From Locusta migratoria (lineage: Eukaryota; Arthropoda; Insecta; Orthoptera; Acrididae): a DNA stretch of 64,000 nt. The notes below the pieces were generated by a model. It was given only the letters and a program-made list of their open reading frames with translations, did not search any database and had not been told where the DNA came from. How positions within the stretch are numbered: the first letter of the stretch is position 1; each line of letters starts with the position of its first letter. Location of the stretch: assembly GCA_026315105.1 (NCBI GenBank), contig CM048746.1:141094730-141158729 (forward strand), given 5' to 3'. The position numbers and the translations under genes were made by a program. Below, piece by piece: positions 56,061 to 64,000 of this stretch.

Positions 56061-56664
56061 CTGCCGTCCGGGGCAGATAGACTGGTCGGCTCCCCAATAG
56101 GTCCTGGACGACTCCCCGTACATGAGCTGCACTCGAGACGGAACAGCTCCCCCCTCTGCCTGCGGCTGTCAGGATGTGAGCAGCAGGACACGGCCGGCAG
56201 GCGGTGTGGAGGCGTTCCCCAGAGGCCTGGCCGGTGCGATCTGATCTCACCGCAGCGGCTGCCGCGCCGCCTCAGGCCGCGCTCCGACACCCCTCGCCAC
56301 TCTTCTCTGTGACACGCGCCGCTGGGACCGCCACATCACCAACCAACTGGAAACTGCGCGCTCCTGTACCAGAGCTACGTCACATCAGAGCTGATAACAC
56401 ACTGAGTCATCCTTGAGGACGGGATAGACGGCTGCAATAGGCGCCTAACACCGTAAAGGTACGTGGAACTTTGTTTCAGGGGCTTCGAGATGATTTCAGT
56501 GTGAAATACAAACTGGTAGCAAACTAAATTATTTATAATAATTTACATCCGTTAGTTCCATTTAATGTTAACATTTCTAGAGCAGCCGTAGTCTAAAGTC
56601 TACATTAACAATGGATCAAATAAAACAGACAAATATTGTCATTGCCTGGCATTTTTTAATCAGA
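56061..56664. other. GC-rich patch, unassigned
   Basis: 56061-56420 is GC/CpG-rich with overlapping open frames but no recognisable motif; the remainder is AT-rich. Confidence 0.35.
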
Positions 56665-56678
56665 AACATTCATCAACT

Positions 56679-56877
56679 GCCGGCCGCGGTGGCCGCGGGG
56701 ACTGAGGCGCTTCAGTCACGGTCTGCATGGCCACTACGGTCGGGGTTCGAATCCCCCCTCGGGCATGGATATTTGTGCCGTCCTAGTTCGTAAGTAGTTC
56801 ATAAGTAGTTTGTAAGTTTAGGGACTGATGACCCCGTAGTTAAGCCCCATAAGCTTAACAAACATTTGAACATTTTG
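56679..56877 (+). mobile_element. tRNA-derived SINE, main family
   Basis: Full-length plus copy. Perfect 14-bp duplication AACATTCATCAACT at 56665-56678 and 56878-56891. Confidence 0.95.
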
Positions 56878-56891
56878 AACATTCATCAACT

Positions 56892-58401
56892 ATCGCTAAC
56901 CCTCATGCTAAGGAGAAAAAAAAAAGCCAGAAAAGAGTGGCGAATCCGGGGCGGGGGGGGGGGGGGATGGCAGGATGGGTTTTGGTCGGAACTTCCGTAT
57001 TTGTTTTGCTAATCTGTTGTAATTATTTCCACAGTCTGCACCATATGTGGGGTGGCAGATTGGTTTCTAAAAGGTCCCTAATTGTGCGTGAATTCCACCT
57101 ACCTGTAGCCGGTCACACGAGTCAGCGAAGTATGTCCTTGAACAGCCGGAAAACGACGGAGAAGTTGCTATTCTGTATTCCGCAGACTCTGTGCCCACTT
57201 TACTACCGGATACCTGTAACAACAACTGTCACTTGTTCTACTTCAACAAAAGGGAGCAGGATCGACGTCTACCAATAAAAGTTTTGAGTTCAATTGAAAA
57301 TTTGTTATTTTGTCATTAAACACGCACTTTACAAGTCTGGTTACCGCATGTGAATTCATCTAATGTAATCAGCCATAGACTCAGTTCTAAGGCAATGTTT
57401 ACCCCAATTTCCAAATACACTAATCACGACAGTTATTTAGTTATGCTCGCCTTTAATGTGAGGAATTATCAATCCACTTCCCACGCGATTTTGTTCAGAT
57501 ATACGTACGGACAGCAGACGAAACTGGTACTTGAGTCAATTAGGCGATCTAGAGCGGTGTACAGCCCTCGCGAAATCACTTCTCTTTTCACTGTACGTAC
57601 ACTCGCGCTTCCGTGCTCCAACAGTCGTCGTGTCGGTCCAGAAATCTATCACTTCTGAGGCTAAACGCGCGACGTGGATTCGTCGTAGCTTGGTCGCACA
57701 GTGACCCTAAGCTGCCACAGTAGTGGGCTTTATATACTGTCGCCGCGCAGTTCCTCGCCAAAAAATCCTCGATTCAGCGCTCAGCCGGTCCATGCTGCGA
57801 CTACTTAAAAATTTATTGTGTCTTTCTTATACAACCTACGAGTTTTTTCTTGAAATAGGTCTTGGTGAATAGTATCCACAGAAAAATATGAAGTTGATGT
57901 TCTTAAAACTTTTCCTTCTAGAATTTTTAAATTGGTACCACTAGTCTGGGCTAGCCTCTGAATTGCTTCGTTTCTGGCTTCTGTACTTTTTGTTATTTAT
58001 CAGATCACTTTCAAAATTGCCACATCTGCCATATTTATTATGTTGACACTAGTATAGACATTTTAATATTGTAAGATAATTATAAACGGTACCTAATCTA
58101 GAACATTCTGGAAGATTTTAGGCCAAATGCAGTTTTTGTTGAATAATCAGAAAACTATTAGAGATATCCTAACTTGCTGTCGGTGTATTGTTTTTATATA
58201 TATTAGACTCTACACGCAAATTTCCAGGTTTGTATCTTTCATATCACGAGGATTGAAAACTTCGATAATCTTGGATTTACGGCCAAAATACCAGGCGTAT
58301 CGTCACAAAACTTTACGTCGACACCAATTTCTTACATCTCTACCCATTTCCAAACTTTTATGAAGTTACAATAACATTTATTTATATAGATAACATTGTG
58401 C
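56892..58401. other. unassigned stretch with a G run
   Basis: G run at about 56954-56965. A 102-residue open frame at 57350-57658 has no motif I can defend. Otherwise nothing recognised. Confidence 0.4.
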
Positions 58402-58415
58402 AATCTGTGCTTGGT

Positions 58416-58614
58416 GCCGGCCACGGTGGCCGAGGAGACCGAGGCTCTCCAGTCGCGGTCTGCACGGCCACTACGGTCGGGGGTTCGAATCCCGCCTCGG
58501 GCATGGATATTTGTGCCGTCCTTAGTATAAGGTAGTTGATAAGTAGTTTGTCAGTTTAGGGACTGATGACTTCGAAGTTAAGTCCCATAAGCTTTACAAA
58601 CATTTGAGTTTTTG
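58416..58614 (+). mobile_element. tRNA-derived SINE, main family
   Basis: Full-length plus copy. Perfect 14-bp duplication AATCTGTGCTTGGT at 58402-58415 and 58615-58628. Confidence 0.95.
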
Positions 58615-58628
58615 AATCTGTGCTTGGT

Positions 58629-59084
58629 ATGTTGACTGTCGATTGGATACAGCGCTTGCACCGCCACAGGGGTAGGGGGAGGTAGCTATGGGGCTGCAGT
58701 TCCCCCCCTCCCCCCCAAGAGCATGAAGGAAACCTCCTAACATGCTTTTTTATACCACTTTCCACTTTGGGGTACGAAATTTGTATGTGCTCACGCCCCT
58801 CCTCAGACCAAGATCCCGGATTAGCCACTGCCAGAACAACCTTGTGAGACTAAAGAAATTCATATTTACATGATTAGCCACTGCCAGAACACCTCGTGAG
58901 ACTAAAAAAAGAAGTTCATATTCACAGGATAAATACGTTAGTTGTGCAGAAATTAACATTTGAACGATGTCGCTCCGCGGGTTCAAGGTCAAGCTCGATA
59001 TTGTGGAACAAGATCACCAACCAGTGAAAAGTATCTGCCGCTTTAAACTGAAACCAATGTGTTGAGTAGACGTGCATGATGTGT
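58629..59084. other. unassigned, with a ~60-bp tandem duplication
   Basis: 58812-58871 and 58872-58930 are imperfect copies (GATTAGCCACTGCCAGAACA start, then GTGAGACTAAA and TTCATATT). A C-rich run lies at about 58699-58716. Confidence 0.6.
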
Positions 59085-59386
59085 CAGACGTATGCTTCCG
59101 CCGTACCGTCAAATCGGAGAGTTTGAAAGGGAGTGCATTATTGGCGTGAGAGGATGTGAGGCATCCACCCGGGAAATCGCTACTCGTGTGGGCCGAAGTG
59201 TTTCGGCAATGGGTGTGGGCAGAATAGTTTGCAGAAGACTGTAGAACGAGATGTATCACGTCACACCACACACACCACCCCCGACAAGATCGACAACTTA
59301 TCCGAATGACATTACAGTGCAGATCTGCGTCCTACCTCGCTCTGGCACTACTGGAACACATCGTACTTTGACAGACCGTCGACGCC
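59085..59386 (+). pseudogene. possible Tc1-like transposase N-terminus
   Basis: The plus strand reads LPPYRQIGEFERECIIGVRG, STREIATRVGRSVSAMGVGR, then TRSTTYPNDITVQI and HRTLTDRRRL across frame changes. The EFER..IIG.R..G...REIA...GRS pattern is that of Tc1-like HTH domains. It stops where the mariner element begins. No catalytic domain. Confidence 0.5.
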
Positions 59387-59689
59387 TATACTTGGTGAAT
59401 CACCGAACACTTGCACGGAAAGTGCGACTGATTTTTAGTCAACAAACAGATTGTAATATTACTTAGTGTACTTTTCATGCAAACAAACAGTTTCTTTTTA
59501 TATGTAACAATGCCTGTAGAAATTAAGAAACTAAACGTAGGGTTCACTAGAATATCAGTAGCGTTTGTTGCAGGATTCTAGCGCAAGTCGTTTACGAGAT
59601 ATCGTCTTTTGAAACGTTCCCAGACCGACACTTGTACAATACCTGTGGTAACACACACTAAACAACAACACAAGTGCATAGAATAGTTA

Positions 59690-60975
59690 CGTGGATACCA
59701 ACCAGGAACGTGAAAAAAGACCATCACAGGTTGTGTTCAAAATGAGCACGGCTGCAGAAATATACTCTGTCAGTCGGGTATGGAACGACCGCTGAACACG
59801 TGCCAGCATTTCAGCGGATATGTCCGAGCAGGCTGCAGTAATACGTCGTTGCATATAATTGGGTGTGGTTCGCATGTCCGTGTAGACAGCATCTTTCAGC
59901 TTTCCCCACAGGAAAAAGTCTACAGGCGTCTAATCCGGGGAACGGGCGGGCCAAGGCACAGATCCTCTGTGCCCAATCTATCTATTTGGGAACAATTCAT
60001 GAAGACATGCTGTAGTAATTCGTGCACTATGGCCTGGACAGCCATCATGTTGGTACCAAAGATTCCCCCTAGTCTGCAGAGGAACGTCTTCTAGCATCCG
60101 TGGAAGATGCACTGTTAGAAGGCTGCGATACTTGTGCGCAGTCAGTGTTTCGTCTATGAAATACGAGCCTGTGAGCTGCTGGCTCATTATCCCACACCAC
60201 ACGTTTACACTCCATGGATGCTGACGGTCCACCTGTCGAAGCCAAGAGGGGTTATCAGCAGACCAATAGTGCATGTTTCTGCGGTTTACCTGGCCATGGT
60301 TGGTAAATATGGCTTCATCACTAAACAAGATACGTGATACATCTGGAGCATCCTGTCGTAAAGCTCAATTACACAACCTAACACGATTCTCAAAATCGTT
60401 TCCATGAAGCTCTTGTTGGAGAGAGATATGATGGGGATGGAACCTATGTCGATGGAGAATGGCCGGCCGCGGTGGCCGAGGTGACTGAGGCGCTCCAGTC
60501 ACGGTCAGCACGGCCACTACGGTCGGGGGTTCGAATCCCCTCTCGGGCATGGATATTTGTGCCGTCCTTAGTTGTAGGTAATTCATAAGTAGTTTGTAAG
60601 TTTAGGGACTGATGACCCCGTAGTTAAGTCCCATAAGCTTTAAAAACATTTGAACATTTGATGGAGAATGCGTGGGACACTTGCGTTATTCACGCCACTT
60701 CCTTGTGCGATTGCGCGGGAACTGACATGCGGATCAACTGCAGCAGCAGCAAGAACATCAATTTCCCCCTCGTCTCTTGTTTTCTTCTGTTACGTTGTTT
60801 CGGTATTACACTACCAGTTTCATGTAACAGGTTGAAGAGGCTAATGAATAATTGCCGTTATGGGTGACGTCTATTGGGATATTGCCGCATACACCGTACT
60901 AGAAAGAACGGCATTCTTCCTACACTCTCCATATACCATGAGTATGTTGGCTTTTTCTGCATTGGTAAAACGCAT
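59690..60975 (-). pseudogene. mariner-like transposase, decayed
   Basis: Starts MRFTNAEKANILMVYGECRK (ATG at 60975), then AVDPHVSSRAIAQGSGVNNA, FHPHHISLQQELHGNDFENR, ILFSDEAIFTNHGQVNRRNM (first Asp), HPWSVNVWCGIMSQQLTGSY, LWYQHDGCPGHSAR (second Asp), then a stop where Trp is expected in FPNRWIG, and PARSPD.TPVDFFLWGKLKD (third Asp). 36 residues lie between the second and third Asp, so DD36/37D-like rather than the classic DD34D. The tail reads SDISAEMLARVQRSFHTRLT. Stops and frameshifts make it inactive. Confidence 0.88.
60462..60659 (+). mobile_element. tRNA-derived SINE inside the mariner transposase
   Basis: Full-length plus copy. Perfect 11-bp duplication GATGGAGAATG at 60451-60461 and 60660-60670. 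Confidence 0.95.
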
Positions 60976-61398
60976 CGTACACTCAAAACTACCGCTTGGA
61001 ATGTTACACGTTAACTGACTAGCGAGCCGCAGTGCATTCAAGGAACACACAAACATGCTCTAAGCAAACATAACATAATCGTACCTAGCAACTTTGCGGG
61101 TTGACTGGCACACGGAAATGTCGGTGTGGGATCGTTTCAAAAGATGATACCTCGTAAACGACTTGCGCTAGAATCCTGCAACAAACACTACTGATATTCT
61201 AGTGCATCCTACTTTTAGTTTCTTACTGTCTACAGGCATTGTTCCATTAAAAGAAACTGCATACAAATACGAGCTCCCGACTACCAATCCATTCTGTAAA
61301 AACGGCACATCATTCGCACTTTCGGTTTCCGGAATATTTGCGGTGCAAATGTTAGGTGATTCACTCCGTATATAGCACGAGATACATGCACGTTGTTA

Positions 61399-61540
61399 CG
61401 TCTCCGCCTACAAACACACACACTCACACACACAGACACACATGATCGAACGAGGATTCGAACATCCGACGCGAGCAGGCGCTCTATACGTAACATGGCG
61501 CCCTCACACCTCAGAGCCATTCCGGCGCGGCCTTCTCAGC
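61399..61540 (-). mobile_element. tRNA-derived SINE, fourth type
   Basis: The minus-strand head GCCGGAATGGCTCTGAGGTG has an A-box-like start and a B-box GATGTTCGAATCCTCG; it is followed by a (TG)n tail (plus-strand CACACA run at 61411-61442). No shared body with the main family is visible. No target duplication found. Confidence 0.6.
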
Positions 61541-61841
61541 CTACCTTTGACTAACGTGCATAAGCATGCTAGTCGGCAATAACGTATGAACCAATCAACT
61601 TTTGGGCAGGAATGGCATAATATTTCGAACAAATCTAGATGTGTTATTCACCAATTTATTCCAAATATGCATGAACATTCGGAAGGAAATGGGCTAAATT
61701 TTATTTAAAAGGTAATATTTACTGCGCGATCGAATATTGATGAGCTACAGGAAGTAATTTGCCCCAAGATACGCTCAAGTTAAACTCCATGAGATTCATC
61801 TACGTGACTGTTTTGCATAAAACTGGAAACTACGAATTCTT
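61541..61841. other. unassigned stretch
   Basis: Nothing recognised. Confidence 0.4.
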
Positions 61842-62101
61842 GTTGTTATTGCGGTTTTCAGTCCGAAGACTGATTTGATGCTGTTCTCCAACCCACATCT
61901 ATCTTGAGAAAGCCTCTACATTTCCCAATAAGATCGCAATCCTCATGTATTTGAATCTACTTCCTGCATTCGTCTCTTGGTCTCCCAATGCGGTTTGTAC
62001 CCAACACATTTCCCTCCAATACTAAAGTCACGACTCCTTGTTACCTAATGATGTCTCCTTCCAGTCGATACCTTCTTCTAGTCAAGGTATGACAGAAATT
62101 C
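61842..62101 (-). mobile_element. RTE-type LINE, extreme 3' end
   Basis: Matches the 3' end of the RTE at 36653 (TTCAGTCCGRAGACTG near the tail, ATCTCTTGGT-like block, and the TCTAGTCAAGGT segment that encodes the C-terminal LTKRRD region). Minus orientation, 5'-truncated, meeting the 5' end of another RTE at 62102. Confidence 0.8.
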
Positions 62102-62320
62102 CACTCCCATGAACCACAGACATTGCCGAGGTGGGGTGGCTTGCGTGCCTCAACGATACAGATAGCCGTACCGTAGGTGCAACCACAGCGGAGGGGTATC
62201 TGTGGAGAGGCCAGACAAACGTGTGGTTCCTGAAGAGGGGCAGCAGCCTTTTCAGAAGTTACAGGGGCAACAGACTGGATGATTGACTGAGCTGGCCTTG
62301 TAACAGAAGCTAATCTGGCT

Positions 62321-63699
62321 TTGCCACACAGTTACTGCGAACGGCTGAAAGCAAGGGGAAACTACAGCCGTTATTTTTCCCGAGGAGATGCAGATCTACT
62401 GTATGAACCTATGATAATGGCATCCTCTTGGGTAAAATATTCCGGAGGTAAAATAGTCCCCCATTCGGATCTCCGGGCGGGAACTACTCAGGAGGATGTG
62501 ATCATCAGGAAAGACAATACTGGCATTCTACGGGTCGGAGCGTGGAATGTTAGATCCCTTAATCGAGTAGGAAAATTAGAAAATTTAAAAAGGGAAATGG
62601 ATAGGTTGAAGTTAGATATAGTGGGGATTAGTGAAGTTCGGTGGCAGGATGAACAGGATTTCTGGTCAGGTGAGTATAGGATTATAAATACAAAATCAAT
62701 TGGGGGTATCACAGGAGTAGGATTGATAATGAATAAGAAAATAGGAATGAGGGTAAACTACTATGACCAGCACAGTGATCGCATTATCGTTGTCAAGATA
62801 GATACGAAGCCAACACCGACAACAGTAGTACAGGTTTATATGCCAACTAGCTCTGCCGATGATGAGGAAATCGAAGAAATATATGAGGAACTAAAGGAAA
62901 TTATTCAGACAATTAAGGGAGAGGAAAACTTAATTGTTATGGGAGACTGGAATTCGGTAGTAGGACAAGGAAGGGAAGGGAAGGGAAGATAGTAGATGAA
63001 TATGGTCTGGGCAAAAGGAATGAAAGAGGAAGCCGCCTGGTAGAATTTTGCACAGAACATAATTTAGTTATAACAAACAATTGGTTTAAAAATCACAAAA
63101 GAAGATTGTATACGTGGAAGAGACCAGGAGACACCGGGAGATACCAGATAGATTTTATAATGGTAAGACATAGATTTCGGAACCAGGTTTTAAAGTGTAG
63201 GACATACCCAGGGGCAGATATAGACTCTGACCATAACTTGTTGGTTATGAACTGTAGGCTGAAACTGAAGAAACTACAAAAAGGTAGGAAAATAAGGAGA
63301 TGGGACCCGGATAAATTGAAGGAATCTGAAGGTCTTAAGAGTTTTAGAGGGAGCTTTAGACAACAATTGACAGAAACAGGGGAAAATAAAACAGTTGAGG
63401 AGGAATGGGTAAAATTGAGAGATGAAATAGTGAAGGCAGCAGAGGACAAAATAGGTAGGAAGGCAAGACCTACAAAAAATCCTTGGATATCACAGGAGAT
63501 ACTATATTTAATCGATGAAAGGAGAATATATAAAAATGCAGTAAATGAGACAGGCAAAATGGAGTACAGACGACTTACAAATGAGAGCGACAGGAAGTGC
63601 AAAATGGCTAAGACGGAATGGCTAGAAGGGAAATGCAAGGATGTAGAAGAATGTATAAATAGGGGAAAAATAGATACAGCCTACAGGAAAATAAAATAA
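62321..63699 (+). pseudogene. RTE endonuclease (APE-like) and linker, one frameshift
   Basis: Frame 62321-62992 carries the AP-endonuclease-like domain: RVGAWNVRSLNR (N of the metal site), DIVGISEVRWQDEQDF (catalytic E), VQVYMPTSSADDEEIEE, and LIVMGDWNSVVG (DxN). A repeated GGGAAGGGAAGGG tract at 62968-62990 shifts the frame. The second frame (to 63699) continues GSRLVEFCTEHNLVITNNWF, RLYTWKRPGDTGRYQIDFIM and DIDSDHNLLVMNC (final SDH), then a basic linker. A TAA at 63697-63699 interrupts before the RT. All the expected endonuclease catalytic residues are present across the two frames. Confidence 0.92.
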
Positions 63700-64000
63700 A
63701 CATCTGGAGATACGAAAAACAGCTCTATGAATATCAAGGACACTGATGGAAAACCAGTTCTCAGCAAAGAAGGGAAAGCTGAAAGGTGGAAAGAGTATAT
63801 AGAGGGGCTCTACAAAGGAAATGAACTTCGAGACAATATTGTAGGAAGGGAAGAGGATGTAGATGAAGATGAAATTGGAGATACTGTACTGAGAGAAGAA
63901 TTTGACAGAGCCCTGACAGATCTAAGTCGAAACAAGGCCCCTGGAGTAGATGATATTCCCTCAGAGCTACTGAAGTCTCTGGGAGAACCAGCCATGACAA
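63700..64000 (+). pseudogene. RTE reverse transcriptase, N-terminal start (partial)
   Basis: Open from about 63727 to the window end: MNIKDTDGKPVLSKEGKAER, WKEYIEGLYKGNELRDN, then REEFDRALTDLSRNKAPGVD and DIPSELLKSLG. KAPGVDDIP..LLK is RT block 0/1. The catalytic box lies beyond the window. Confidence 0.9.

Larger units (their letters stand above)
59389..61369 (-). mobile_element. mariner-like transposon with ~240-bp inverted ends
   Basis: The ends are inverted TAC..(G)GTGAATCACC next to TA. The inverted similarity continues inward: GTTTGTTGCAGGATTCTAGC, CGCAAGTCGTTTACGAG and CAATGCCTGTAGA occur in both arms (about 59500-59620 and 61130-61250). A decayed minus-strand transposase lies between, itself split by a SINE. 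Same outer termini as the foldback element at 24035-25195. Confidence 0.87.
62102..64000 (+). mobile_element. RTE-type LINE, 5' part (runs off the window)
   Basis: 5' untranslated region from 62102 (GCCGAGGTGGGGTGGCTTGC at 62126-62145), endonuclease 62321-63260, linker to about 63700, then the start of the RT (KEGKAERWKEYIEGLYKGNE, FDRALTDLSRNKAPGVDDIP, SELLKSLGEP) up to the window end. Likely the best-preserved LINE 5' half here. Confidence 0.92.

Noticed and set aside
57350..57658. 102-residue frame with faint similarity to an LTR-element integrase tail
   Set aside because: The resemblance is a few hydrophobic positions only; no zinc finger, DDE or neighbouring LTR supports it.
63093..63638. 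181-residue minus-strand frame
   Set aside because: Exact antisense of the RTE endonuclease/linker frame; a shadow.

Overview
This is a eukaryotic window, almost certainly an insect and probably a large orthopteran genome (grasshopper/locust type). That placement is inference: it rests on the mixture of insect-style Tc1/mariner transposons, CR1/jockey-like and RTE-like LINEs, Gypsy-type LTRs and a swarm of about 200-bp tRNA-derived SINEs. I found no host exon, rRNA, functional tRNA, operon or CRISPR array. Nearly every recognisable coding segment is a decayed transposable-element protein with frameshifts or stops.

Layout. 1-593 is a truncated LINE holding a SINE. 600-2825 is an old Tc1-like element split by a younger Tc1 (1354-2666). 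3225-6045 is a LINE carrying a solo LTR (3348-3842), a 124-bp duplication and two SINEs. 6046-8842 is mostly unassigned. 8843-9587 is a retroelement SGNH-hydrolase ORF split by a SINE. 12099-12548 is a 450-bp hairpin. 13071-15289 is a mariner-like transposon with about 300-bp inverted repeats, each hit by a SINE. 15471-17105 is a hAT remnant with an 8-bp target duplication. 17536-20284 is a Tc1 split by a 1573-bp LTR-like insertion. 20657-20966 is a mariner N-terminus. 21631-22397 is Helitron-like. 22560-23400 is SINE/LTR/SINE. 24035-25195 is a foldback element containing a LINE, followed directly by a second LINE family (25196-26885).

27579-28610 and 47021-48322 are related Helitron-like elements in opposite orientation. 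30937-34340 holds two AT-rich, RTE/Proto2-like LINE remnants. 34355-36264 is an LTR split by a Tc1 that is itself split by a SINE. 36424-38435 is a LINE split by an RTE. 39505-41480 is a LINE next to a Gypsy 3' end (pol tail, G-run, LTR). 43230-44327 is a Gypsy gag remnant plus LTR. 45030-46716, 49585-50044, 52027-53457 and 54515-55265 are LINEs. 55395-55751 is a solo LTR that contains a tRNA-like pol III promoter. 59389-61369 is a decayed mariner whose termini match the foldback at 24035. 61842-64000 has two RTE fragments meeting head to head, the second with a nearly readable endonuclease domain.

How the parts relate. The LINEs are the likely source of reverse transcriptase for the SINEs, though the sequence does not prove a specific pairing. 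Many SINEs have 8-14 bp target duplications that can be read directly, so the order of many insertions can be reconstructed. The observations I rank highest are the LTR with an internal tRNA-like promoter, the shared termini of the foldback element and the mariner, the 450-bp hairpin, the modular SINE heads, and the Helitron-like ends.
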